A DNA stretch of 43,240 bases from positions 1 through 43,240 of the forward strand of contig NZ_JAUOEK010000179.1 of assembly GCF_030540835.1 (NCBI RefSeq). The letters are read 5' to 3'. Under the pieces are notes generated by a model that worked only from the letters and a program-made list of their open reading frames with translations, made no database searches and had not been told where the DNA came from. The position numbers were made by a program, and so were the translations under genes. Of this stretch, positions 27,396-35,111 are shown piece after piece. How positions within the stretch are numbered: the stretch's first letter is position 1; every line of letters starts with the position of its first letter. The stretch is from Flavivirga aquimarina. GTDB lineage: Bacteria; Bacteroidota; Bacteroidia; Flavobacteriales; Flavobacteriaceae.

Positions 27396-29041
27396 TGAGT
27401 GATAAAAAACATATAGATAGGTTGTTTCAGGAAAGCTTCAAAGATTTTGAAGCAACTCCTAGCGATGCCGTCTGGGAAAATATAGAAGCTAAGCTTAAAC
27501 AGAAAAAGAAAAAACATCGTGTCATTCCTATTTGGTGGCGCTATGCAGGTGCTGCTGCATTATTATTACTTTTACTAACTATTGGAACTATTTATTTTAA
27601 TAATAATGACAAAACTCCAGCCATTCAGGTAACAGATACTGAAAACACAAAGCCTGAAAAAGACAATTCTACTCGTTTGAATAAGGTAGATGAAGATGCT
27701 ACTATTGTTAATGCAGATTCTAATGAAAATAACCATTTAGATAATACATCATCGCAAACCAAAACAGAAGAACCTTCACCTAATAAAATAACCCCTTCAA
27801 AAGAATCGTCAATTGCAGAAACATCTTCTTCAAATAATAAAGGCAAAAAAGCATCCAACAGTTCTGCCGAGAAAGCACAAAATGTTATTAATAAATTATT
27901 AGATACAGAAAACAACCATGTCGTAGCAAGTAATTCTAGTGAAAAAAATGATCGTAATAAAACTCTTAATAAAGAGGAAAACAATATAGCTTTTACAGAA
28001 CATTCTGAAGAAAATAAAGATATAGAAAAACTTCAAAATACTATAAACAATAGTTCTGCTGTGGCTTCCGATTCTGAAAAGGACAGACCAACGGTACAAC
28101 AAAAAAATACAGCATTAATTAATCAAGAACGAACAAAAGAAATCATTAATGGTACTTCAAAAAACAGTGATATCATCACAAAAACCGAAAAAGAAAATAT
28201 AGAAGTCGTGATTAACAATGATCCAGTAGAAGAAAATAATCTTACTATAGAAGAAGCCATAGACAAAACCAAAGATATTATTGAAGAAGAGGAGAAATCA
28301 AATAGGTGGAGTATCGCCCCAAATGCTGCACCTGTTTATTTTAATACTTTAGGAAAAGGCTCTTCAATAGGAGGTTCTCAATTCAATAATAATTCTAAAA
28401 GTGGTGAACTTAATATGAGCTATGGTATTTCTACTAGCTATGCTATTAACAAAAAGCTAAGTATCCGTTCTGGTATTAATAAAGTTAATTTGGGATATAA
28501 TACTAACGGTGCCGTTATTTTTCAAACTATAGGTAAAACCTCAAGTAGTCTTGCATTACAAAATGTCGACGCTATTGAAACTAATATTGACAATAGTAGC
28601 GCTCCAGAAAAGGTCTCTCTTGTTAGTAGTGAAAGTTTCACATCTAATGACGCTCCCGAATCGTTTCCATCATCAAATAACATTTCTATTAATCAAGATA
28701 TGGGCTACATCGAGATTCCTTTGGAATTTCAATACGCACTTTCAAACAAAAAATTAGGAGTTAATCTTATTGGTGGCTTTAGTTCATTCTTTTTAGATAA
28801 TAATAAAATATACTCCGAGGTAGAAGGTGGCGAAAGAAAACTTTTAGGTAAAGCAAATAATATAAACAAAATAAGTTATAGTGCTAATTTTGGATTGGGT
28901 CTAAATTATCAAATGTCTAAAAAAATAGACTTGAATTTAGAGCCTATGTTTAAATATCAAATTAACACATTTAATAATACATCTGGCGACTTTAAACCTT
29001 ACTTTATAGGGGTTTACACCGGGTTCGCCATTAAATTCTAG
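27395..29041 (+). CDS. Anti-sigma-like inner-membrane protein with C-terminal beta-barrel domain
   Basis: 548 residues. N-terminal cytosolic segment (HIDRLFQESFKDFEATPSDA, VWENIEAKL), one transmembrane helix (about 48-68: YAGAAALLLLLLTIGTIYF), a long low-complexity Asn/Glu/Ser linker (about 70-300), then an outer-membrane beta-barrel-like domain (about 305-548: RWSIAPNAAPVYFNTLGKGS, YGISTSYAINKKLSIRSGI, GYIEIPLEFQYALSNKKLG). This layout is frequent beside ECF sigma factors in flavobacteria, often annotated as porin-family. It may sense the envelope and hold the sigma factor; this is inference. Terminator follows. Confidence 0.85.
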   Translation: MSDKKHIDRLFQESFKDFEATPSDAVWENIEAKLKQKKKKHRVIPIWWRYAGAAALLLLLLTIGTIYFNNNDKTPAIQVTDTENTKPEKDNSTRLNKVDEDATIVNADSNENNHLDNTSSQTKTEEPSPNKITPSKESSIAETSSSNNKGKKASNSSAEKAQNVINKLLDTENNHVVASNSSEKNDRNKTLNKEENNIAFTEHSEENKDIEKLQNTINNSSAVASDSEKDRPTVQQKNTALINQERTKEIINGTSKNSDIITKTEKENIEVVINNDPVEENNLTIEEAIDKTKDIIEEEEKSNRWSIAPNAAPVYFNTLGKGSSIGGSQFNNNSKSGELNMSYGISTSYAINKKLSIRSGINKVNLGYNTNGAVIFQTIGKTSSSLALQNVDAIETNIDNSSAPEKVSLVSSESFTSNDAPESFPSSNNISINQDMGYIEIPLEFQYALSNKKLGVNLIGGFSSFFLDNNKIYSEVEGGERKLLGKANNINKISYSANFGLGLNYQMSKKIDLNLEPMFKYQINTFNNTSGDFKPYFIGVYTGFAIKF

Positions 29042-29096
29042 GTTTTTGGTTAGATCTGGATATTGATTTTCATTAAGCTCGGAAGTCAATATCGAA

Positions 29097-29127
29097 AAAA
29101 AACTGCTCATCCCCTGAGCAGTTTTTT
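29097..29127 (+). terminator. Strong terminator
   Basis: 13-bp stem AAAAAACTGCTCA / TGAGCAGTTTTTT with a five-base loop, 55 bp after the barrel protein gene. Confidence 0.92.
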
Positions 29128-29186
29128 GTTTAATTAAAATGCAAATAATATTTAAGTGTTGAAATACCCACTTCTAGTTAAATGCC

Positions 29187-29939
29187 TTATTTATTGTTAT
29201 TAAAAACTTGTAGTTGTTTTAATATAATATTTCTAGCCTTTTCATTTAAAAGCTTGGTATCATCGATCGTTAAATTTTCTGTAGATAAAAATTTATGAAC
29301 CTTAGCACGCATTCTTCCCGGACTGCCGCTAAAAAATTTATATGAAAATCGCTTTTTATTATCCGCAAAAGTTAATGGCACGATGGGTATTTGATGGTTT
29401 ATTGCCAACCTAAAAGCACCATCTTTAAATGTATCTAAATCTATGTCCTCTTCTGGAACGCCCCCTTCTGGAAAAATACAAATGCTTAAACCGGATTGTA
29501 ATCTACGCTGTGCTCTTAAAAAAACGGCCTGCCTGCTTTTAGGAGAATTTCTGTCGACCAAAATACAGGTACGTTTATAAAAAAAACCAAAAAGAGGAAT
29601 TTTAACAAGCTCTTTTTTTCCAACAAATACAAATGGATTTTTAATCGAAACCAACATAAGCATAATATCTGCCATTGAGGTATGGTTGGCTATAAACATA
29701 TAGCTCTTACCTTTTTTAGGTGTTTGGTCTCGCTTAATTTGAAGCCTAAACCCCATGCCAAATAAAATTACTTTAGCCCAAACTCTGGCAATCTTAAAAA
29801 AGAACGGATACCATGATTCTTTTAAAATAGAAAATAAAAGAATAGGAAATAAAATAAGTATTGGTAATGCTACAAGAATGTAAAACCAAATACGGTAAAA
29901 TATCCAAAATATGTATTTTACAATTTTCACGTGTATCAA
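29187..29939 (-). CDS. plsC: 1-acyl-sn-glycerol-3-phosphate acyltransferase (PlsC)
   Basis: 250 residues with an N-terminal membrane region (YRIWFYILVALPILILFPIL), the NHx4D motif NHTSMAD and FPEGGVPEED. It acylates position 2 of lysophosphatidic acid. It is the second acyltransferase of the window; this one is closer to the usual Bacteroidota PlsC form. Divergent from the GlsB-like gene. Symbol assigned by family, not by unique evidence. Confidence 0.88.
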   Translation of the reverse strand: MIHVKIVKYIFWIFYRIWFYILVALPILILFPILLFSILKESWYPFFFKIARVWAKVILFGMGFRLQIKRDQTPKKGKSYMFIANHTSMADIMLMLVSIKNPFVFVGKKELVKIPLFGFFYKRTCILVDRNSPKSRQAVFLRAQRRLQSGLSICIFPEGGVPEEDIDLDTFKDGAFRLAINHQIPIVPLTFADNKKRFSYKFFSGSPGRMRAKVHKFLSTENLTIDDTKLLNEKARNIILKQLQVFNNNK

Positions 29940-29954
29940 AAATACTATTATAAA

Positions 29955-29983
29955 TTGATTATCTTTAAAAGATAATAACTTTA
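29955..29983 (+). promoter_or_regulatory. Candidate promoter of GlsB-like gene
   Basis: TTG at 29955-29957, 18 bp, then TAACTTTA at 29976-29983, one base from the TAnnTTTG consensus. ATG follows after 13 bp, giving a short leader. Confidence 0.45.
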
Positions 29984-29996
29984 AAATTACTAAATT

Positions 29997-30239
29997 ATGA
30001 GTTTACTTTATTCATTATTAATTGGAGCTATTGCAGGTTGGTTAGCTGGAAAACTAATGAAAGGTGGTGGTTTTGGGCTACTTTTAAACATTATTATTGG
30101 TATTGTTGGCGGCATTGTTGGTAATTGGCTGTTTGCTAAACTAAACATCTCTCTTATGGGTGGTATCGTTGGCGATATTTTAACTGGAGCCATAGGAGCC
30201 TCAGTAATATTATTTGTTGCAGGCTTATTTAAAAAATAG
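29997..30239 (+). CDS. GlsB/YeaQ/YmgE-family membrane protein
   Basis: 80 residues and almost all hydrophobic, with three membrane segments and glycine-rich repeats (GAIAGWLAGKLMKGGGFGL, IIIGIVGGIVGNWLFAKL, GAIGASVILFVAGLF). This is the transglycosylase-associated family linked with general stress response; the molecular role is unknown. Monocistronic with its own promoter candidate and terminator. Confidence 0.9.
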   Translation: MSLLYSLLIGAIAGWLAGKLMKGGGFGLLLNIIIGIVGGIVGNWLFAKLNISLMGGIVGDILTGAIGASVILFVAGLFKK

Positions 30240-30262
30240 CTTTTAAGCTTACATATATTTAT

Positions 30263-30289
30263 AAAAAGTGGCTCGCGCCACTTTTTTTA
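30263..30289 (+). terminator. Terminator of GlsB-like gene
   Basis: Stem AAAAAGTGGC / GCCACTTTTT with a TCGC loop and a T run. Confidence 0.9.
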
Positions 30290-30323
30290 TTGTTGGTCGA
30301 TCATAATAGCATAAGTCTGTTTT

Positions 30324-30357
30324 CAGACCTGCCAGGTTTTAAAAACCTGGCAGGTCT
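30324..30357. repeat. 33-bp palindrome, copy 1
   Basis: Arms AGACCTGCCAGGTTT and AAACCTGGCAGGTCT with a 3-base loop (30325-30357). An identical 34-base copy, including the leading C, is at 35151-35184. Identity with no drift shows recent spread or gene conversion. Confidence 0.9.
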
Positions 30358-30429
30358 ATACTGTACCATAACTAGAGTTAAAGAAATATTCAGCCTTATC
30401 GTAATTTCAATATTCATAGTAAAGTTATA

Positions 30430-30461
30430 TTGTAGAATTAGGGTTAAAAAATTTACCTTTG
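30430..30461 (+). promoter_or_regulatory. trpS promoter
   Basis: TTG at 30430-30432, 21 bp, TACCTTTG at 30454-30461: an exact fit to the Bacteroidota promoter. The leader would be about 55 nt and carries the hairpin at 30497-30516. Confidence 0.65.
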
Positions 30462-30496
30462 CTCGAAGAATAAAATCTAAGTTTAATTTTAATTAA

Positions 30497-30516
30497 GATT
30501 CCCACTTTTGTGGGAA
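30497..30516 (+). repeat. Leader hairpin before trpS
   Basis: ATTCCCAC / GTGGGAAT with a TTTT loop, 7 bp before the trpS start codon. It resembles the TTCCTGC palindrome family in form but differs in sequence. Being transcribed, it could affect translation initiation. Confidence 0.6.
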
Positions 30517-30523
30517 TGAAAAT

Positions 30524-31492
30524 ATGGCAAGAATACTTACTGGTATACAAAGTACAGGCACACCACATTTAGGAAATATTTTAGGAGCAATTATTCCAGC
30601 AATTAAAATGGCTGAAAATCCTAAAAATGAGTCTTATTTATTTATCGCAAATCTGCATTCGTTAACACAAATTAAAGATGCAGAAACACTAAAATTAAAT
30701 ACCTACTCTACAGCGGCTACATGGTTGGCTTTTGGCTTAAATATTGAAAAAAGTGTGTTTTACAGACAAAGTGATGTTCCTCAAGTAACAGAACTAACCT
30801 GGTACTTAAGCTGTTTCTTTCCATATCAGCGTTTAACGCTTGCACATAGTTTTAAAGACAAAGCCGATAGATTGGAAGATGTAAATTCCGGACTGTTTAC
30901 CTACCCCATGCTTATGGCAGCAGATATTTTGTTGTATGATGCAGAGATTATTCCTGTTGGAAAAGATCAAGAGCAACATATTGAAATGACACGAGATGTG
31001 GCATCTCGCTTTCATGCTAAAGTTGGTGAAACGTTTGTATTACCTAAAGCCGATATACAAAAAGATACGATGCTTATTCCCGGAACCGATGGTGAAAAGA
31101 TGAGTAAAAGCAAAGGCAATACTATCAATATCTTTTTAAATGATAAGAAACTACGAAAACAAATAATGACCATTCAAACCGATAGTACGCCATTAGAGGA
31201 GCCAAAAGATTGGAAAACCTGTAATTGTTTTGCTATTTATAGTTTATTAGCGAACGACGAGCAAATTGAGACTATGAAAACCAATTATGAAAATGGTGGT
31301 TATGGATACGGACATGCGAAACAAGCCTTATTTGAATTGATTGTTGAAACATTTGCTAAACAACGCGAACGTTATAATTACTACATGGATAATCTTAATG
31401 AAGTTGATAAGGCTTTAGCTTTGGGTGCTGAAAAAGCAAAAATAGTAGCGGACGAGGTTTTAAATAGAGTTCGAGAAAAGGTTGGGTATTAA
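30524..31492 (+). CDS. trpS: Tryptophanyl-tRNA synthetase
   Basis: 322 residues, class I synthetase charging tRNA-Trp. The HIGH-like motif is TPHLGN (in GIQSTGTPHLGNILGAI) and the KMSKS motif is intact (GEKMSKSKGNTI). Length and motifs match bacterial TrpRS. Its stop is followed after 3 bp by the first of a set of TTCCTGC palindromes. Upstream are a clear promoter and a leader hairpin. Confidence 0.97.
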   Translation: MARILTGIQSTGTPHLGNILGAIIPAIKMAENPKNESYLFIANLHSLTQIKDAETLKLNTYSTAATWLAFGLNIEKSVFYRQSDVPQVTELTWYLSCFFPYQRLTLAHSFKDKADRLEDVNSGLFTYPMLMAADILLYDAEIIPVGKDQEQHIEMTRDVASRFHAKVGETFVLPKADIQKDTMLIPGTDGEKMSKSKGNTINIFLNDKKLRKQIMTIQTDSTPLEEPKDWKTCNCFAIYSLLANDEQIETMKTNYENGGYGYGHAKQALFELIVETFAKQRERYNYYMDNLNEVDKALALGAEKAKIVADEVLNRVREKVGY

Positions 31493-31495
31493 CTC

Positions 31496-31565
31496 ATTCC
31501 TGCGTGTCACACTGAGTACTTCGGCTATGCTCAGCATAAACTAAAGTCGAAGTGAAAGCAGGAAT
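31496..31565. repeat. TTCCTGC palindrome interrupted by another repeat
   Basis: Arms ATTCCTGC (31496-31503) and GCAGGAAT (31558-31565) are parted by a ~50-bp insert with TCACACTGAG...GTCGAAGTGA ends, itself a member of the CTGAG/TCGAA repeat class. It reads as one repeat nested in the loop of another. Confidence 0.7.
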
Positions 31566-31599
31566 CTCTATAAAAGGTTTGTCTGAAATGTTTTCTGTC

Positions 31600-31853
31600 A
31601 TTCCTGCGAAAGCACACTAGCGTCCGGTTTATTTTTTTTCAATGCTTGAAACTTCTATATTTAATAGTACTTTTCAAATCTTTTAAGATTTCAAGATTTG
31701 AATTCACGTTAGTTATTTTCAAAATTAATTAGCATTTTATGTTTCACTTAATATACTATTAATCAGGTAATTGTTAAAATGTTATCAACTCTACTTAATC
31801 AAAATTGAGTACTTACAATAACAAACCGGACAATAGTGTGCGAAAGCAGGAAT
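31600..31853. repeat. TTCCTGC palindrome split by a MITE
   Basis: Left half ATTCCTGCGAAAGCA ends at 31614 and right half TGCGAAAGCAGGAAT begins at 31839. Removing the insert and one copy of the 10-bp duplication restores ATTCCTGCGAAAGCAGGAAT. Confidence 0.85.
31615..31838. mobile_element. 224-bp MITE-like insertion
   Basis: Ends CACTAGCGTCCGGTTT (31615-31630) and AAACCGGACAATAGTG (31823-31838) are inverted repeats matching at 14 of 16 positions. Direct repeats TGCGAAAGCA flank it (31605-31614, 31839-31848). The AT-rich interior has no reading frame of note. The long target duplication would fit an IS4-type transposase acting from elsewhere, which is inference. Confidence 0.85.
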
Positions 31854-31886
31854 CTACTATTGAAAATTTAAGTTTAAATTAAAAAG

Positions 31887-31906
31887 ATTCCTGCCTTCAC
31901 AGGAAT
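31887..31906. repeat. TTCCTGC palindrome at dprA stop codon
   Basis: ATTCCTGC and CAGGAAT arms; its last base is the first base (on this strand) of the dprA stop codon complement at 31906-31908. It may serve as the dprA terminator. Confidence 0.8.
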
Positions 31907-33009
31907 TAGACAACCTCAAACAATTTCCCTGGTAAAGGTCTTACAACACCTTTAAGTTCCATAGTAAGCAATACACTTGCTATTTTAAAAATAGGCATGT
32001 TACAATGAATCGCTATGACATCCAATTGTTGCTTTTCATTTTCTTTTAAATACGAATAGATGGTTTTTTCTGTAGTATCTAGTTCAACAAACAATTGTTT
32101 TTGTATAACTGGTTTCTTGTCTTCTTCTAATTGCCAGTTTAAGATATAAGGAACATCTAAAGGCGTAGTAAGCATGTGTGCCTTTTGATGTTTTATTAAA
32201 TTGTTGCATCCAATACTCTGACTATCTGTAGTTCTTCCCGGAACGGCAAATACATCTCTATTATAAGAATTTGCAATATCTGCGGTAACTAAGCTTCCTC
32301 CTTTTTTGGCAGATTCTATAACAATGGTTGCTTCACTTAAACCAGCAATGATTCTATTTCGTTTTAAAAAATTATTTCTGTCAAATGCATCACTGCTCCA
32401 AAAATCGGTAAAAAAGCCTCCGTTTTTTTCCACATCATCCTTATACTTTTTATGTACTTGAGGATACATTTGATTTAATCCATGTGCTAAACAACCAACT
32501 GTTTGCAGATTGTTTTTTATAGCTGCCCTATGTGCAGTAATATCTGTTCCGTATGCAAAACCAGATATAATAATGGGATTGTAAGGTTTTAAATTTTCGA
32601 CCAAAGCCTCGCAAAACGCCATGCCAGTAGTTGTAATTTTTCGAGTACCAACAATACTAATAATATGTTGTTGTTCTAAATTAATAGTACCCGATTGAAA
32701 TAGTAAAATAGGTCCATCAATACAATGTTTTAGTTTTTCAGGATAACTTGTTTCTTCAAAATAGGACACTTTAATTCCATTCGACTTTATAAAGTCTATT
32801 TCTTTTTCCGCGGCCTCTAAATGGTGTGTTTCAAATAAGTCACCTAGAATAATACGCCCTATACCATCAATTTTAAGTAGATTTTGCTTCTTTTCCTTTA
32901 AAACTGCCTCGGCAGAACCACAATGTGAGATAAGGCGTTTTGCGGTTATATCACCAATATTTGGTACATGATTTAGAGCCAAAGTATAAAGCAAATCATT
33001 TTCTGTCAT
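31906..33009 (-). CDS. dprA: DNA-processing protein DprA
   Basis: 367 residues. N-terminal helix-hairpin-helix part (HVPNIGDITAKRLISHCG; LKIDGIGRIILG), the Rossmann core (IISIVGTRKITTTG, IISGFAYGTDITAHRAAI, KGGSLVTADIANSY, AVPGRTTDSQSIGCNNLI) and a C-terminal winged-helix part (KTIYSYLKENEKQQLDVIAI). DprA loads RecA on incoming single-stranded DNA; it is near-universal, so it does not prove competence. The stop codon overlaps a TTCCTGC palindrome. Confidence 0.95.
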   Translation of the reverse strand: MTENDLLYTLALNHVPNIGDITAKRLISHCGSAEAVLKEKKQNLLKIDGIGRIILGDLFETHHLEAAEKEIDFIKSNGIKVSYFEETSYPEKLKHCIDGPILLFQSGTINLEQQHIISIVGTRKITTTGMAFCEALVENLKPYNPIIISGFAYGTDITAHRAAIKNNLQTVGCLAHGLNQMYPQVHKKYKDDVEKNGGFFTDFWSSDAFDRNNFLKRNRIIAGLSEATIVIESAKKGGSLVTADIANSYNRDVFAVPGRTTDSQSIGCNNLIKHQKAHMLTTPLDVPYILNWQLEEDKKPVIQKQLFVELDTTEKTIYSYLKENEKQQLDVIAIHCNMPIFKIASVLLTMELKGVVRPLPGKLFEVV

Positions 33010-33142
33010 TCTATACTCTTAGTTTTAAAATTACATTATTCAAATTGTAAGACGTTACATACATAAATTGATCTGCAATAAAAGAATTTTATCTTGTTAA
33101 TAATAACTTCAAGTTAAATTTTTATCTGAAAGCATAATTTTC

Positions 33143-33150
33143 TAACTTTG
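33143..33150 (+). promoter_or_regulatory. Candidate -7 element of HU/SPOR gene
   Basis: TAACTTTG exact to TAnnTTTG, 5 bp before ATG 33156. If used, the mRNA would be almost leaderless. No TTG at the right distance. Confidence 0.35.
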
Positions 33151-33155
33151 TTTTT

Positions 33156-34091
33156 ATGCAATTAGAAACCTACATCAGCGACTTATTATATAGATATGAG
33201 TGTGTTACCATTCCAGAGTTTGGAGCTTTTTTAACACAACGCACATCTGCAACCATTCATGGCAGTACAAATGCTTTTTATCCGCCTAAAAAAACGGTGT
33301 CATTTAATGAGCAAATTCAAAAAAATGATGGTTTATTAGCACATTATATTGCCGATATAGAGAAAATTCCTTTCGAAGTTGCCAATAAAAAAATCGCAAA
33401 ACGGGTTAAAGTATTAAAATCTTATTTAACACAAGGTGAAACGCTCACGTTTAAAAATATTGGAGATATCGTTTTTAATAATGAAGGTAAAATTTTGTTT
33501 GAACCTTCTAATCACCTCAACTATTTAACAGATTCTTTTGGTCTGTCTCAATTTGTATCACCAACAGTAAATCGTGAGGTTTACAAAGAAAAGGTTGAAA
33601 GCATTGAAAAAGTAATTCCTATTACAATTACTCCAGAAAAGCGTAAAACCAGACCATACCTAAAATATGCTGCTATTGCTTTTATTGCCTTAGCACTTGG
33701 CGGTCTTGTTGGGTCTAATTATTATATAAATCAGATTGAAACGCACAATCAATTAGCTCAAGAAGAAGCAACACAGCAATTAGAAACTAAAATACAGCAG
33801 GCAACATTTAATTTAAACCCACTTCCTGCCATTACTCTAAATGTCGATAAACAAACCGGAAATTATCATATTGTTGCTGGCGCCTTTAGAATAGAAGAAA
33901 ACTGTGATAAAAAAATAGCACAACTAAAAGAAGCTGGTTTTAAAGCCAGAAAAATTGGTGCTAATAGATATGGTTTACATCAAGTTGTTTATGCAAGTTA
34001 TGAAAACAGACTCGAGGCTTTAAAAGCGTTGAGAGTCATTAAGAGAACTCATAATAGAGATGCTTGGTTACATGTTAGAAAACTAGATTAG
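33156..34091 (+). CDS. HU-domain and SPOR-domain membrane protein
   Basis: 311 residues. Two N-terminal HU-like (CCDC81-type) domains (LETYISDLLYRYECVTIPEF, GAFLTQ; then KIAKRVKVLKSYLTQGETLT), a membrane helix at about 172-190 (YAAIAFIALALGGLVGSNYY) and a C-terminal SPOR domain (about 238-311: NYHIVAGAFRIEENCDKKIA). SPOR binds denuded glycan strands, so this protein may sit at the division site with a cytosolic domain of HU-like fold. Common in Flavobacteriaceae; role unknown. Confidence 0.88.
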   Translation: MQLETYISDLLYRYECVTIPEFGAFLTQRTSATIHGSTNAFYPPKKTVSFNEQIQKNDGLLAHYIADIEKIPFEVANKKIAKRVKVLKSYLTQGETLTFKNIGDIVFNNEGKILFEPSNHLNYLTDSFGLSQFVSPTVNREVYKEKVESIEKVIPITITPEKRKTRPYLKYAAIAFIALALGGLVGSNYYINQIETHNQLAQEEATQQLETKIQQATFNLNPLPAITLNVDKQTGNYHIVAGAFRIEENCDKKIAQLKEAGFKARKIGANRYGLHQVVYASYENRLEALKALRVIKRTHNRDAWLHVRKLD

Positions 34092-34129
34092 TTTTTACGA
34101 ATTCACTAATATTTTACTGCTTTAATACT

Positions 34130-34137
34130 TAACTTTG
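34130..34137 (+). promoter_or_regulatory. Candidate -7 element of thioesterase gene
   Basis: TAACTTTG matches the consensus exactly, 22 bp before ATG 34160; the -33 element is not evident. Confidence 0.4.
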
Positions 34138-34159
34138 TCGCATTATTAAATTCATTACG

Positions 34160-34669
34160 ATGCTGGCAAAAACTCCTGAACAATCAAAAACCATCCTAAC
34201 CGATATGGTTTTACCCGGTGAAACCAACCCCTTAAATAACTTATTTGGTGGTGAATTACTGGCACGAATGGATCGCGCTGCAAGTATTGCTGCAAGACGC
34301 CACTCCAGACGTATTGTAGTAACCGCTTCTGTTAACCATGTCGCTTTTAATCGGGCAGTCCCTTTAGGAAGTGTCGTTACTGTTGAAGCTAAAGTGTCTC
34401 GTGCATTTAAAACCTCTATGGAAGTGTTTATTGATGTGTGGACAGAAGATAGAGAGTCTGGTGATAAAACGAAAGCTAACGAGGCTATTTATACCTTTGT
34501 GGCTGTTGATGATACCGGACGCCCAATAGCGATTCCTGAAATAACTCCAGAAACCGATTTAGAGAAAGAACGCTTTGATGCTGCATTGCGCCGTAAACAA
34601 TTAAGCCTTTTATTAGCCGGAAAAATAAAACCAAATGAGGCTACGGAATTAAAGGCGCTATTTGAGTAA
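34160..34669 (+). CDS. Acyl-CoA thioesterase (hotdog fold)
   Basis: 169 residues with the hotdog signature of the BACH/YciA group: MVLPGETNPLNNLFGGELLA, then RMDRAASIAARRHS, VTASVNHVAFNRAVPLGSVV and VEAKVSRAFKTSMEVFIDVW. The Asn in NLFGG and the Asp in MDRAAS are the usual active-site elements. It hydrolyses acyl-CoA to free fatty acid and CoA; chain length unknown. Cytosolic and stand-alone. Confidence 0.92.
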   Translation: MLAKTPEQSKTILTDMVLPGETNPLNNLFGGELLARMDRAASIAARRHSRRIVVTASVNHVAFNRAVPLGSVVTVEAKVSRAFKTSMEVFIDVWTEDRESGDKTKANEAIYTFVAVDDTGRPIAIPEITPETDLEKERFDAALRRKQLSLLLAGKIKPNEATELKALFE

Positions 34670-34690
34670 ATTTAAGTGATTTTCATAATG

Positions 34691-34750
34691 CCTGACTGAG
34701 CCTTTCGATCTCAATTTATACTATAGTATAGGCGAAGTACTCAAGACAGG
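34691..34750. repeat. Diverged palindromic repeat
   Basis: CCTGACTGAGC...TTCG on the left pairs imperfectly with CGAAGTACTCAAGACAGG on the right, around an ATACTATAGTAT core. A decayed relative of the TGAGC/TCGAA repeats. Confidence 0.5.
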
Positions 34751-34898
34751 ATAGCCGTTACTACTTCTTATCTAAACGTAATGTAGAAATCTCATATTAT
34801 ATTACAACAATACATATCTTTCCAAGCCCCTTAATAACCTTCTTATTAAACCTTTAACTCTTAATCAAGTCTTAAAGTAAAAACAAATCTTAAAAGCT

Positions 34899-35111
34899 AT
34901 GAGACTATTTATTATTTTATTTTTCGTTTTGTGTACAATGAGTTTTTCATCTTGTGCTACTCGTGTTGTTACTAAACCAGCTAATGTAACTGTTGTAAAA
35001 AAAGCTCCTAAGCATTACAAAATTGTAAAAGTTAGAGGTAAACGTTATTATTTTTGGAATGGAAACCACTATAAGAAAACAAGAAAAGGGTATGTGGTTG
35101 TTAGGATATAA
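34899..35111 (+). CDS. Small basic lipoprotein
   Basis: 70 residues. Lipobox in LFFVLCTMSFSSCATRV. The mature peptide is very basic and rich in Lys, Val, Tyr (HYKIVKVRGKRYYFWNGNHY, KKTRKGYVVVRI), resembling short DUF6515-like envelope proteins with YYFWNGxxY patterns. No function known. Isolated between repeat-rich gaps. Confidence 0.75.
   Translation: MRLFIILFFVLCTMSFSSCATRVVTKPANVTVVKKAPKHYKIVKVRGKRYYFWNGNHYKKTRKGYVVVRI

Noticed and set aside
30290-30496. 68-codon plus-strand frame between glsB-like gene and trpS
   Set aside because: It runs through the 33-bp palindrome and the trpS promoter and has no recognisable features.
31496-31906. Repeats in the trpS-dprA gap as a CRISPR array
   Set aside because: The units are palindromes of unequal spacing with different inserts, not direct repeats with equal spacers, and no cas gene is near.
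31906-33009. dprA as proof of natural competence
   Set aside because: dprA is near-universal in bacteria and no com genes are present in the window.
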